Source of the DNA: Gordonia westfalica
Lineage (GTDB): Bacteria; Actinomycetota; Actinomycetes; Mycobacteriales; Mycobacteriaceae
NCBI RefSeq assembly: GCF_900105725.1
Contig: NZ_FNLM01000034.1
Span: 3,844,001-3,908,000, forward strand
Length of the DNA: 64,000 nt
Direction of reading: 5' to 3'
Under the pieces are notes generated by a model. It was not told the origin of the DNA. It made no database searches and saw nothing but the letters and a program-made list of their open reading frames with translations. This document shows positions 7,547 through 16,994 of this stretch, one piece after another. A program made the position numbers and the translations under genes. Numbering within the stretch: position 1 is the first letter of the stretch; every line of letters begins with the position of its first letter.

Positions 7547-10500
7547 ATGCCGACCAATGCGGTACTCGACTTCATCCTCGGTCTGCTCCGCGACGAGGAC
7601 GCGTTCAACAGCTACTGCGGCAATCCCCAGGCCGCGATCGACCGCGCCGGGCTCACCGGGATCACGCCCGCACACATCTCGGCTGCGGCTCCGCTCGTCG
7701 CCGACTCCGGACTGGCCGCCGGTGGTGCTGCCGGCGGCGGCCTGGGCGCCATCATCGGGGCCGGCGGTGGCGTCGGCGGAATCGGCGGCGGGGCGATCGG
7801 CGGTGCCATCGGAGGTGGCGCCGGCGGCGGATTCGGGTTCGGTCTCGGCGGACTGGGCCTCGGCGACATCAACGTCGGTGGCGGTGACATCAACCTCGGC
7901 GGAATCGGCCTCGGCGACATCGACTTCGGCGGCTTCCTCGGTGGGATCGGGCTCGGCGGAGTCGACCTCTCCGGTCTCTCCCTCGCAGACCTGGACCTCG
8001 GCGGAATCGCTTTCGGCGACCTCGACCTGGCCGGTCAGCTGGCCGTCGCTCTCGGAGCTGCCCTGTCCGCCGGACTCGGCGCCGGCGGCGACGTGGCGGC
8101 ACAGTTCGGCGCCGCGCTGGGTGCCGCCCTCGACACCGTGGTCGCCGGAGGCCTCGAACTGAGTGCCGGCGCCGGACCGCTGATCGCCGGCGCGCTGGCC
8201 GGCGCGCTCGACGCCGACGGCGCGTTGGTCGGTCAACTCGGCGCATCCCTCGACGCCGTCCTCGCCGCGGGCGCCGGCCTCGGACTCGGTGGCGGGCTCG
8301 CCGCACAGCTGTCGACGGCGCTCGGCGCGGGCGGCCAACTCGCCGGCGAGTTCGGTGCCACCCTCGGCGGGCTGGTCGGCGCCACCCTCGGTGCGGGCGG
8401 TGCGCTCGGTGCCGACCTGTCCACGGCGCTCGCCGCCGGACTCGGTGCGGGTGGCGCGATCTCCGCGGTCCTCTCCGGTGCGCTCGGCCTCGGTGCCGAC
8501 CTGTCGGGCGATCTGACCGCCGCCCTCACCTCGACGCTCGACGTCGCGGGCGACCTGTCCGCGACGCTCTCCGGACTGCTCGACGCGCAGGCCGTTGCCG
8601 ACCTCTCCGGCGAGCTCGGCGCAACCCTCACCGGGGCGCTCGGCTCCACCCTGGCCGCGGGCGGCACGGCCGCCGCGTCGGTCGGCACCGCGTTGGGAGT
8701 CGCACTGACCTCGAGCGCAGCCGCCGCCGGCGGATTGGCACTGACCGGTGCCGCCGGCGCGAACGCGGTTCTCGGCGGTGCGCTGACCGCGGTTCTGGGT
8801 GTCGGTGGAGGTGCACAGGCCGGTCTCGCGGCGACGCTGGAGTCGGTGCTCGCGGCCGGCGGCCTCGTCGACCTCGAGTCGACGCTCGCGGCGGGCGGCG
8901 ACCTGGGGGCGACCCTCTCCGGCGCACTCGCCGCGGGCCTCGAGGCCGGGGGCGAGGCCGCGGGCGCACTGGGCGCGGCACTCGGCGGCACCCTGGCCGC
9001 GGCGCTGGACGGTGGCCTCGCGGCCGAACTGACCACCGGTCTCGGCGGGGCACTCGAGACCGGTCTGGGTCTCGGGTCGGGACTGGGCGCCGGCCTCGGC
9101 AGCGTCATCGAGGGCTCCGTCGGGGGCGCCCTCGAAGGCGGACTGAACGTGGTCGGCGGCCTGGGCGGCGAGCTGGGTGCCGCACTCGGCGGGCTGCTGT
9201 CGGCCGGCGCCGGGTTGGACACCGCGTTGAGCACCGTGCTCAGCGGCGTCCTGGGAGCAACGGCCGGTGCCGATCTCGGAGCCGCGCTGGGCGGGGCACT
9301 CGAGCTCGGCGGCGTCCTGGGCACCGATCTGACCGGTCTCCTCGACGCGGACCTCACCACCGATCTGGCCGCCCAGCTCGGCGCCGCGATCGGCGGCGGC
9401 GGCGAACTCGCTGCCGAGCTGGGTGCCGCGCTCGGCGGGGTTCTGGGCGCAAGTACAGGCGTCGACGGCATCCTCGACGCCGCGGCCGGAGCCGGCCTCG
9501 GTGTCGGCGAACTGCTGGCCGCCGACCTCGGCGGCGCGCTCGGCGTCGACGGTGCCCTGATCACCCAGCTCGGCGGGGCACTGGACGCCGCACTCGCGGC
9601 GGGCGCCGATCTCGGCGTGGTCACCGAGACGGCCACCGACCTCACCGGGACGCTGGAGACGGTCCTGGGCGCCGGCGGCGACGTGGGAGCCGACGTCGGC
9701 GCTTCCCTGGGCGCCGTTCTCGGTACCGCACTGAGCGGCGAGCTCGGCGGCGACCTCGCCGGCGGACTGGCAGGCGGAGCGGACCTCGCCGGCGCGCTGA
9801 GCAGCACGCTGAGCAACGCCCTCGAGGTCGATCTGTCGGCCACCAACGGCCTGGTCACGACCCTGGACTCGACACTGCAGGCCACGGGTGGTCTCAGCAG
9901 CGTGCTCACCGGTGAGCTCGGCGCGGTGCTCAACCCGAGTCTTGTGATCTCCCCGGAAGACGGCATCAGCGTGGGCGCCCCGATCCTGACGACCGCCGGA
10001 CTCGGTGGCACCGTCGCCGGCGATCTCACCGGCACCCTGGAGACCGGACTCGGCGGCGGACTCGCCGGGCTCGGGACGACGCTGGACGCCGGGGTCGGGT
10101 CGGCCCTCGACAGCGGCCTGGGCCTCGGCGGTGATCTGGGGCTCGGCGGCGGTCTGGGTCTCGGCGGTGGACTCGGCCTCGACGGAGACCTCGGCCTCGA
10201 CAGTTCACTCCCGGCGGAGATCACCGGCGACCTGACGACCGCAGTCTCCGGCGCGGCCGGCGGCGTGGTGAACGTCGGCGGCGACGCAGGCGGTGCGATC
10301 GACTCGACACTGGGTGGGACCCTCGACGCGACGACCGACGCCGTCGGCGGTCTCGGCGCAGAGCTTCCCGGCGCCGAGGTTCCCGGGGACTTCTCCGGCG
10401 CTCTGACCGGCGGCGGCGAGGCCGGCGTCGACCTCGGCGGCGCACTGGACTCGACGGTCGGGGGTGTGGCCGACACGACGAGCGGACTCACCGGCGACCT

Positions 10501-10615
10501 GACCGGTGGTCTCACCGGCGACCTGACCGGCGGGCTGACGGCTGGGCTGGGCGCCGACTCCGATGCCGGTGCGGCCGCTTCCGGAGACGTCGACGCCGGA
10601 CCGGACGCCGGCTGA
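7547..10615 (+). CDS. iniB: IniB-like Ala/Gly/Leu-rich repeat protein, about twice the usual length
   Basis: 1022 residues from ATG 7547, with AAGGAAC eight bases upstream; an earlier in-frame GTG at 7466 is less likely. The start MPTNAVLDFILGLLRDEDAFNSYCGNPQAAIDRAGL matches the conserved IniB N-terminus (a short amphipathic helical domain with a DYIL/LRxE-type pattern). Residues ~98-165 show five-residue periodicity (INLGG, IGLGD, IDFGG, VDLSG, LDLGG) like pentapeptide repeats. From ~170 to ~900 there are degenerate 14-22-residue repeats around L-G-A-x-L-G-G-A-L. Mycobacterial IniB is about 480 residues. No signal peptide is seen. Induction by cell-wall inhibitors is known for the family; the biochemical role is not. 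Confidence 0.85.
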   Translation: MPTNAVLDFILGLLRDEDAFNSYCGNPQAAIDRAGLTGITPAHISAAAPLVADSGLAAGGAAGGGLGAIIGAGGGVGGIGGGAIGGAIGGGAGGGFGFGLGGLGLGDINVGGGDINLGGIGLGDIDFGGFLGGIGLGGVDLSGLSLADLDLGGIAFGDLDLAGQLAVALGAALSAGLGAGGDVAAQFGAALGAALDTVVAGGLELSAGAGPLIAGALAGALDADGALVGQLGASLDAVLAAGAGLGLGGGLAAQLSTALGAGGQLAGEFGATLGGLVGATLGAGGALGADLSTALAAGLGAGGAISAVLSGALGLGADLSGDLTAALTSTLDVAGDLSATLSGLLDAQAVADLSGELGATLTGALGSTLAAGGTAAASVGTALGVALTSSAAAAGGLALTGAAGANAVLGGALTAVLGVGGGAQAGLAATLESVLAAGGLVDLESTLAAGGDLGATLSGALAAGLEAGGEAAGALGAALGGTLAAALDGGLAAELTTGLGGALETGLGLGSGLGAGLGSVIEGSVGGALEGGLNVVGGLGGELGAALGGLLSAGAGLDTALSTVLSGVLGATAGADLGAALGGALELGGVLGTDLTGLLDADLTTDLAAQLGAAIGGGGELAAELGAALGGVLGASTGVDGILDAAAGAGLGVGELLAADLGGALGVDGALITQLGGALDAALAAGADLGVVTETATDLTGTLETVLGAGGDVGADVGASLGAVLGTALSGELGGDLAGGLAGGADLAGALSSTLSNALEVDLSATNGLVTTLDSTLQATGGLSSVLTGELGAVLNPSLVISPEDGISVGAPILTTAGLGGTVAGDLTGTLETGLGGGLAGLGTTLDAGVGSALDSGLGLGGDLGLGGGLGLGGGLGLDGDLGLDSSLPAEITGDLTTAVSGAAGGVVNVGGDAGGAIDSTLGGTLDATTDAVGGLGAELPGAEVPGDFSGALTGGGEAGVDLGGALDSTVGGVADTTSGLTGDLTGGLTGDLTGGLTAGLGADSDAGAAASGDVDAGPDAG

Positions 10616-10764
10616 CCCCACCCCGATGGATTCGCCCCGGCATCGCCCGACGGCCGCATCAACGGCCGCGGGTGGTGCCGGGGCCGACCTCGCTTCCGCG
10701 GCGGACCCGCGGACACGCACAATGCCGACCGTGCGCACCGGCTCACCACTACCGTGAGGACATC

Positions 10765-12702
10765 ATGACCAGTTCACCCGCCGAATCCCCGCAGGCCGGC
10801 GTCGCGCAGGTCACCGCTGCCCCCGGTGCCGTGTCGACCCCGAATCCCCCGTCGACCATCGGCGAACTGCTGACCACCATGTCGGACGTGGCCCGGGAAG
10901 CCGGCCGCACCGACCTCGTGACCCGACTCGACGGCGCGCGGACCCGCATCTCCGACCCTCGCCTGCGGATAGTCGTGGTGGGACAGCTCAAACAGGGGAA
11001 GAGCCACTTCGTCAACGCGTTGCTCGACCTCGACGTGTGCTCGGTGGGCGACGACGAGACGACCGCGGTGCCGACGGTGATCTCGCACGCCCCCGAGCCG
11101 ACCGCGCACCTCGTCGTCGACGGTCCGTCGGCCGACAATCGCATTCCGATTCCGCTCGAGGCGATCGGTGACATCACCCCCGACTCCCCGCTCGCCGGCG
11201 GCCGGGAGGTGTTGCGCCTGGAGATCGGTGCGCCCGGACCACTGCTGGCCGACGGTCTCGTCCTCGTCGACACCCCCGGCGTCGGCGGGCACGGACATCC
11301 TTACGCCGCAGCGACATTGGGCATGGTCGCGGCCGCCGACGCCGTACTGGTGCTGTCGGATGCCAGCCAGGAGTTCACCGCACCCGAGATGGCGTTCCTC
11401 CAGCAGGTGATCGGCCTGTGCCCGACCGTCGCCTGTCTCATCACGAAGACCGACCTGTATCCGCACTGGCGGGCCGTCGCCGAGGCCGACCGCGCCCACC
11501 TGCGGACCGCCGACATCGACATCCCGGTGTTGCCGGTCTCGTCGGTGCTGCGCACTCACGCGCTGCGTCTGAACGACGAACAACTCAACACCGAGGCCGG
11601 CTTCCTGGATCTCTACCGCTACCTGCGCGAGCGGGTGGTGGCCACCGCACGGCAGGCGGCCCGCGGCGCCGTCGCCACCGATCTCCGGGTGGTCAGCGAA
11701 CATCTCGCCCTCACGCTGGGGAGCGAACTGGCCGCACTCCGTGATCCGGACACCGCGAACCGAGCCGTCCGGGCACTGCACGAGGCCAAGACGGATGCCG
11801 AGGCGATGCGCCGGCAATCGGCTCAGTGGCAGCAAACGCTGGCCGACGGTGTCGCCGACCTCGCCGCCGACATCGATCACGATCTGCGCGACCGTCTGCG
11901 CGCGGTCACCCGTGAGGCCGAACGCGCCATCGACGAGGGCGATCCCGGCGTCGACTGGGAGCAGCTCAGCGAATGGCTGGCCGACCAGACCGCGGCGGTG
12001 ATCGGCGACAACTTCGTGTGGGCTCACGAGCGGTCGGTCTGGCTCGCCGAGCGGGTCGCCGACCATTTCGCGGCCGCCGGGCAGAGCTCACTCCCCGACG
12101 TGGACATCGCCGATCTGACCGGGGTGCTCGACTCGGTGGCCGAACTCGCCGAACTCGACAGCGGCAAGGTCGGAGTCACGCAGAAACTGCTGATCGGGAT
12201 GCGCGGTTCCTACGGCGGGGTGCTGATGTTCGGGCTGATCTCGACGATGGTCGGCATGGCGTTGATCAACCCGGTGTCGGTCGGCGCCGGACTCCTGTTG
12301 GGCACCAAGGCCTATCGCGACGACAAGCAGGCGAAGGTGCTCGAGCGGCGCGCCAAGGCGAAGGTGGCGGTGCGGGCCTTCACCGACGACGTCAGTTTCC
12401 AGGTGGGCAAGGAGTCCCGCGACCGGTTGCGGGTCATCCAGCGCGTGCTGCGCGACCATTTCAGCTCGGTCGCCGAACAGACCGCCCGTTCCATCTCCGA
12501 ATCCCTCAGTGCCGCACAGTCGGCGGCCACGTCCACCGAGTCGGAGCGTGCCCGGCGCACCGCCGAACTCGAGGCCCGGCTGACCGCGGTCGCCGCGCTG
12601 CGCAAGGCCGCGGATCATCTCGACCCAGATCAACTCGGCCCGGATCAACGCGACGCACCTCGACCGACCTCCGGTCGCCCCGCCTCGGAGCAGCCCCGCT
12701 GA
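10765..12702 (+). CDS. iniA: IniA dynamin-like GTPase
   Basis: 645 residues (mycobacterial IniA is 640). ATG 10765 follows a GTGAGGA site. The GTPase domain has G1 GQLKQGKSHF (~73-82), G3 DTPGVGGHG (~169) and G4 TKTD (~228). A helical stalk follows, then a hydrophobic hairpin (~475-512, GVLMFGLISTMVGMALINPVSVGAGLLLG) that would insert in the membrane, then a coiled C-terminal region. Dynamin-like proteins of this type remodel membranes, and IniA in mycobacteria is tied to isoniazid/ethambutol tolerance and vesicle release. It is the second gene of iniBAC, 149 bases after iniB, and its TGA overlaps the start of iniC by one base. Confidence 0.93.
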   Translation: MTSSPAESPQAGVAQVTAAPGAVSTPNPPSTIGELLTTMSDVAREAGRTDLVTRLDGARTRISDPRLRIVVVGQLKQGKSHFVNALLDLDVCSVGDDETTAVPTVISHAPEPTAHLVVDGPSADNRIPIPLEAIGDITPDSPLAGGREVLRLEIGAPGPLLADGLVLVDTPGVGGHGHPYAAATLGMVAAADAVLVLSDASQEFTAPEMAFLQQVIGLCPTVACLITKTDLYPHWRAVAEADRAHLRTADIDIPVLPVSSVLRTHALRLNDEQLNTEAGFLDLYRYLRERVVATARQAARGAVATDLRVVSEHLALTLGSELAALRDPDTANRAVRALHEAKTDAEAMRRQSAQWQQTLADGVADLAADIDHDLRDRLRAVTREAERAIDEGDPGVDWEQLSEWLADQTAAVIGDNFVWAHERSVWLAERVADHFAAAGQSSLPDVDIADLTGVLDSVAELAELDSGKVGVTQKLLIGMRGSYGGVLMFGLISTMVGMALINPVSVGAGLLLGTKAYRDDKQAKVLERRAKAKVAVRAFTDDVSFQVGKESRDRLRVIQRVLRDHFSSVAEQTARSISESLSAAQSAATSTESERARRTAELEARLTAVAALRKAADHLDPDQLGPDQRDAPRPTSGRPASEQPR

Positions 12703-14228
12703 TGGCCGGGATCGATCGTGCGCGTGGCTTTCTCGACGCCGCCCGCGGCGCCCTGTCCGGCGACCCCGGCGCGCAGGTGGAGCTCGACCTCTGCGAACGC
12801 CGGCTGTATCAGCCGGTGCGGGTCGCGCTGGCGGGTTCACTGAAGGCCGGCAAGTCCACATTGCTCAATGCACTTGTCGGGCAAGACATCGCACCGACCG
12901 ATGCCACCGAGTGCACGCGGGTCGTGACCTGGTATCGCAACGGTCGGTCGCCGTCGGTGACCGCACACGTCGACGACGGTCGTGCCGTCGGCATCCCGGT
13001 GACCCGCATCGACGGGCGGCTGGGTTTCGACTTCGGACGCCTCACCGCCGAGCAGGTCGACCATCTGGACGTCGAATGGCCCGCCCGCGCACTGCAATCC
13101 ACGACGATCGTGGACACGCCGGGCACCGCGTCGTTGTCGACGGAGTTGTCCGACTCCACGATCCGCCTCCTGGCGCCCGTGGACGAGTCCGGGGGCGATG
13201 AACCCCGGGGCCGGTCCGGCGTCGACGCGGTGGTCTATCTGCTGCGGTCGCTCACCGCCACCGACACGGCGATGCTGCGACGCATCGGCACCGCGATCGG
13301 CGGGTCGTCGGGTCCGCTGGGGGTGATCGGCGTCGTCTCCCGCGCCGACGAGTTGGGTGCTGGTCGGATGGACGCGATGATCTCCGCCCAGCAGATCGCG
13401 GGACGCTTCGCCGGCGAACTCGAACGGACCGGTCTCTGCCAGGCCGTGGTCCCCGTCGCCGGACTCCTCGCGCTCGGGGCGCGGACGCTCCGCGAGGTCG
13501 AGTTCCGGGCGCTCGCGCAGCTCGCCTCGACGCCCGGCCCCGAACTCGAGGCCGCATTGCTGACGATGGACCGTTTCGCCCGCCCGGACATCCTGCCCCA
13601 CATCCCGGCCGAACTCCGCCGGTCGCTGGCCGATCGGTTCGGGGTCTTCGGCATCCGGCTCGCGGTGACCCTCATCCGCTTCGGCGCGACGTCGTCGACC
13701 GCGTTGGCCGCCGAACTCGTCGAACGCAGTGGCCTGTCGGAATTGAGCGCGATCATCGACACCCAGTTCGCCCAGCGCGCCGAGGCGCTCAAATCCCATT
13801 CGGCGCTGGTGACGCTCGATCACCTGCTCGCGACGCAGTCCTCGACACAGGTGCGCGAACTGCGTGCGGCGGTCCGCCGGGAACTCGCCGACGTGCACGG
13901 CTTCCGGGAATTGCGACTGCTCAGCAACATTCGCGTCGGCGGTCTCGACCTTCCCGCGGATCAGATCGCCGAACTCACCCGTCTTATCGGCGGTTCGGGG
14001 ATCGACCCGGCCACCCGTCTGGGTCTCCCGGCGGGGATCGACGCGCCCGACCTGCGCGCATCGGCGATCGAGGCCGCTCGCGCGTGGCGTTCCCTCGCCG
14101 GCCATCCGCTGATGGCCCCGGACGTCGCGTCGGCATGTCAGGTGGCGGTCCGGAGCGCCGAGGGAATCGTCGCCGGCCTCGACGAGGAACCTTCCGGGAC
14201 AGCAGGATTCAGCGCAGAGAGGCACTGA
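12702..14228 (+). CDS. iniC: IniC dynamin-like GTPase
   Basis: 508 residues (mycobacterial IniC is about 493). Its ATG shares one base with the iniA stop (TGATG), indicating translational coupling. The GTPase motifs are G1 AGSLKAGKSTLLNAL (~44-58), a switch I threonine in ATECTRV, and G3 DTPGTASLS (~137). Unlike IniA it lacks a clear membrane-inserting hairpin, so it may act as partner of IniA in a hetero-oligomer, as in paired bacterial dynamin-like proteins. It ends inside the 3' end of a convergent membrane-protein gene (20-base overlap). Confidence 0.92.
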   Translation: MAGIDRARGFLDAARGALSGDPGAQVELDLCERRLYQPVRVALAGSLKAGKSTLLNALVGQDIAPTDATECTRVVTWYRNGRSPSVTAHVDDGRAVGIPVTRIDGRLGFDFGRLTAEQVDHLDVEWPARALQSTTIVDTPGTASLSTELSDSTIRLLAPVDESGGDEPRGRSGVDAVVYLLRSLTATDTAMLRRIGTAIGGSSGPLGVIGVVSRADELGAGRMDAMISAQQIAGRFAGELERTGLCQAVVPVAGLLALGARTLREVEFRALAQLASTPGPELEAALLTMDRFARPDILPHIPAELRRSLADRFGVFGIRLAVTLIRFGATSSTALAAELVERSGLSELSAIIDTQFAQRAEALKSHSALVTLDHLLATQSSTQVRELRAAVRRELADVHGFRELRLLSNIRVGGLDLPADQIAELTRLIGGSGIDPATRLGLPAGIDAPDLRASAIEAARAWRSLAGHPLMAPDVASACQVAVRSAEGIVAGLDEEPSGTAGFSAERH

Positions 14229-14750
14229 CCGCGCGGGTGAACGCGACCCCGGTGGCGATCAGCGCGATCACCGCCGCGGCCGCCGGCACCCACTGCACCG
14301 GCGTGGGCAATCCGGCGTCGGCAAGCCCTGCCGCCGACGGTCTGACGGTGAGGTGGAAGCCCACCGCGCCGGCGGTCGCGACCAGCGCGCCGGCCACCAG
14401 CATCGTCCGCCCCGACCGACGCCCGGCCCACAGCAGCGCCGCACCCGCCGCCCCAGCACCACGACGACCAGGGCGACACAGGCGCCCACGAGCAGCGAGA
14501 CGTCCACGGCGCGGCCGGCGTCGGTGCCGCTCTCGGGATGCTCGCGGATCAGGTCGGCGGCCAGGACAGCGCGGATGTCGTCGAGCGAAGCCACGACGAC
14601 CACCACCGTGACCACGGTCAACGCGATGGTGACGATCCAGCCCAGCACCGCCCAGCGGACGGCTCCCACGCGTTCGGTCGACCGTTGCGGACGCATCGGC
14701 GTGATGGCCACGCGCGGACGAGGTGGTGGTGTATCGCCGGAGATCGACAT
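14209..14750 (-). pseudogene. Four-span membrane protein interrupted by a one-base frameshift
   Basis: Two overlapping reading frames join into one sensible protein of about 180 residues if one base is added. The first frame runs from the ATG at 14750 (MSISGDTPPPRPRVAITPM) through two membrane spans to LVVVVLG. The second gives AAGAALLWAGRRSGRT and two more spans, ending VSASLR. The break is at the run CCCC 14451-14454 (GGGG on the coding strand); a fifth G restores the frame exactly. A short cytosolic head followed by four spans is typical of small actinobacterial membrane proteins of unknown role. The gene is otherwise intact, so a consensus error is as likely as true inactivation. The GGAGG directly abuts the ATG, so the start is uncertain. 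Confidence 0.7.
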
Positions 14751-14849
14751 CCTCCGATGGTATGCGCTCGGCGACGTCTTGCCGGGAAACCGAGAATGCG
14801 TCGTGAGTATCGGATTTCGACACTCACGACGCACTCTGCGGAAGTCTCC

Positions 14850-15275
14850 TCAGTCGCCGACCGTCGCGCCCGTCAGCGGCGGCGACGCGGCGAGGAGCTG
14901 GTTCTCCTCCTCGGTGAAGGCCCGCGCCCGCGAGAGGAACCGCACGCCTTCCGGCGCTTCGAGACTGAACCCCGCGCCGCGTCCCTTCACGACGTCGAGG
15001 ATGAGCTGGGTGTGCTTCCACAACTCGAACTGGTCGCCGTTGATCCAGACCCGCACGGCGGGAATGGGTTCGGGGAGCTCGATCTCGCCGACCAACACGT
15101 CGCGCTGGCCGACCCGGTACTCCCCCACCGGATAACACATCGGGGCCGAGCCGTCACAGCACCCACCGGACTGGTGGATCATGAGTCCGCCGTGCAACTC
15201 CGACAGTTTCGTCAGGAGCTGCACGGCGGCGTCTGTGGCGACCACCCGATCAGGAGCACTCTGTTCGGTGGTCAT
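14850..15275 (-). CDS. DUF779 family protein linked to aldehyde dehydrogenase
   Basis: 141 residues from the ATG at 15275, with GGAGG nine bases upstream; the preceding TTG is less likely. It carries the family signature MIHQSGGCCDGSAPMCYP, with three cysteines that could bind a metal, and LWKHTQLILDVVKGRGAGFSLEAPEGVRF near the C-terminus. DUF779 proteins are found almost only beside NAD-dependent aldehyde dehydrogenases. Here the gene lies 59 bases downstream of one, on the same strand, so the two form an operon. The role is unknown; an accessory or redox-sensing function for the dehydrogenase is the usual guess. Confidence 0.9.
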   Translation of the reverse strand: MTTEQSAPDRVVATDAAVQLLTKLSELHGGLMIHQSGGCCDGSAPMCYPVGEYRVGQRDVLVGEIELPEPIPAVRVWINGDQFELWKHTQLILDVVKGRGAGFSLEAPEGVRFLSRARAFTEEENQLLAASPPLTGATVGD

Positions 15276-15295
15276 TCTCAATCACCTCCCCCGCC

Positions 15296-15329
15296 CCCTG
15301 AGGAGCGAGCTTGCGAGCGTCTCGAAGGG
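15296..15329. repeat. Short dispersed repeat with CCCTGAGGAG / TCTCGAAGGG ends
   Basis: A 34-base element between the DUF779 and aldehyde dehydrogenase genes. It starts CCCTGAGGAG, ends TCTCGAAGGG, and has a self-complementary centre (CGAGCTTGCGAGCG). The same end sequences, inverted and around another centre, occur at 16995-17036. Related, more divergent elements occur at 20059-20098 and 26765-26802. Confidence 0.6.
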
Positions 15330-15334
15330 TCAGA

Positions 15335-16858
15335 TCAGAAGAAACCCTTCGCGTTCTGGGCGTAACCGACCAGAAGGTTCTTGGTCTGCTGGTAGTGCTC
15401 GAGCATCATCAGGTGGTTCTCGCGGCCGATGCCGGACTGCTTGTAGCCGCCGAAGGCCGCGTGCGCCGGGTAGTCGTGGTAGGTATTCGTCCACACGCGA
15501 CCGGCCTGGATCTCACGTCCCGCACGGTATGCGGTCGCACCGTCGCGACTCCACACGCCGGCACCCAGGCCGTACAGGGTGTCGTTGGCGATGTGCATGG
15601 CGTCGGAGAAGTCCTTGAAGGTGGTGACCGCGAGGACCGGGCCGAAGATCTCCTCCTGGAAGATGCGCATCTTGTTGTTGCCCTGGAAGACGGTCGGCTT
15701 GATGTAGAAGCCGTCGGACAGGTCGCCGCCGAGATCCGCGGCCTCGCCGCCGGTGAGCACCTCGGCACCCTCGTCCCGGCCGATGGCGAGGTACGAGGAG
15801 ATCTTCTCGAACTGGTCGTTCGACGCCTGCGCACCCATCATCGTGTCGGTGTCGAGCGGGTTGCCCTGCTTGATCTTCGAGACGCGGTCGACGGCCTTGG
15901 CGATGAACTCGTCGTAGATGTCCTGCTGAATCAGCGCGCGGCTCGGGCAGGTGCACACCTCGCCCTGGTTGAGCGCGAACATCGAGAAGCCTTCCAGCGC
16001 ACGGTCGAGGAAGCCGTCGTCGGACGCCATGACGTCGTTGAAGAAGATGTTGGGGCTCTTGCCACCCAGCTCGAGGGTGACCGGGATCAGGTTCTCCGAC
16101 GCGTACTGCATGATGAGGCGGCCGGTGGTGGTCTCACCGGTGAAGGCGATCTTGCGGATGCGGTTGCTCGAGGCGAGGGGCTTGCCGGCCTCGACGCCGA
16201 ATCCGTTGACCACGTTGAGAACACCGGCGGGCAGCAGGTCGCTGATGAGGCTCACCAGGTAGAGGATCGACGCCGGGGTCTGCTCGGCGGGCTTGAGCAC
16301 CACCGCGTTGCCGGCGGCGAGAGCGGGGGCCAGCTTCCAGACGGCCATGAGGATCGGGAAGTTCCACGGGATGATCTGGCCGACGACGCCGAGCGGCTCG
16401 TGGAAGTGGTAGGCGACGGTGTCCTCGTCGATCTCGGAGATCCCGCCCTGCTGGGCGCGCAGCGCACCGGCGAAGTAGCGGAAGTGATCGATGGCCAGCG
16501 GGATGTCGGCGGCGAGGGTCTCGCGGACGGCCTTGCCGTTGTCCCAGGTCTCGGCGACAGCGAGCTTCTCGAGGTTCTCCTCCATGCGGTCGGCGATGCG
16601 CAGCAGTGCGAGGGAACGCTCGGCGACGGGGGTCTTGCCCCACCCGGGAGCGGCCTTGTGGGCGGCGTCGAGGGCGAGGTCGATGTCCTCTGCGGTCGAG
16701 CGCGCGACCTCGCAGAACGTCTTGCCGTCCACCGGCGACGGGTTCTCGAAGTACTGGCCCTTCACCGGCGGGGTCCACTGGCCGCCGATCCAGTTGTCGT
16801 AGCGCGACTCGTAGCTCATCACCGAGCCATCGGCACCGGGCTTTGCGAAGACGGTCAT
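15335..16858 (-). CDS. NAD-dependent aldehyde dehydrogenase (acetaldehyde/long-chain type)
   Basis: 507 residues, standard for the family. The ATG at 16858 has AAGGAG a few bases upstream; a longer frame to 16981 has no such support. Motifs seen: [40 protein letters not shown] (NAD-binding and substrate region), LELGGKSPN with the general-base Glu, and [13 protein letters not shown] with the nucleophilic Cys. It oxidises an aldehyde to the acid with NAD. The combination with DUF779 downstream and a GAF-type regulator upstream matches ExaC/AcoD/AldA-like enzymes acting on acetaldehyde or other alcohol-derived aldehydes; the substrate cannot be fixed from sequence alone. Confidence 0.92.
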   Translation of the reverse strand: MTVFAKPGADGSVMSYESRYDNWIGGQWTPPVKGQYFENPSPVDGKTFCEVARSTAEDIDLALDAAHKAAPGWGKTPVAERSLALLRIADRMEENLEKLAVAETWDNGKAVRETLAADIPLAIDHFRYFAGALRAQQGGISEIDEDTVAYHFHEPLGVVGQIIPWNFPILMAVWKLAPALAAGNAVVLKPAEQTPASILYLVSLISDLLPAGVLNVVNGFGVEAGKPLASSNRIRKIAFTGETTTGRLIMQYASENLIPVTLELGGKSPNIFFNDVMASDDGFLDRALEGFSMFALNQGEVCTCPSRALIQQDIYDEFIAKAVDRVSKIKQGNPLDTDTMMGAQASNDQFEKISSYLAIGRDEGAEVLTGGEAADLGGDLSDGFYIKPTVFQGNNKMRIFQEEIFGPVLAVTTFKDFSDAMHIANDTLYGLGAGVWSRDGATAYRAGREIQAGRVWTNTYHDYPAHAAFGGYKQSGIGRENHLMMLEHYQQTKNLLVGYAQNAKGFF

Positions 16859-16994
16859 GGTCACTCCTTGCGTGTCGGCCTCTTCTCGAGGGCACTGGAA
16901 TCTGTCACGTGGGACACCACTGGACGTCCGGTGTGATCTGTTCCACACGGTAGGTGCGGACTCGTTGCACAAGGGTTGCAACGTTCGGAAGGTG

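Noticed and set aside
8233..10749. 838-codon open frame on the minus strand opposite iniB
   Set aside because: Composition is Pro/Ser/Ala/Arg as expected of the antisense of a Gly/Ala/Leu-rich GC-rich gene; no ribosome site, no motif.
14209..14750. Programmed ribosomal frameshift
   Set aside because: No slippery heptamer plus pseudoknot arrangement is obvious, and two unrelated genes show the same type of G/C-run indel; sequence error or mutation is simpler.
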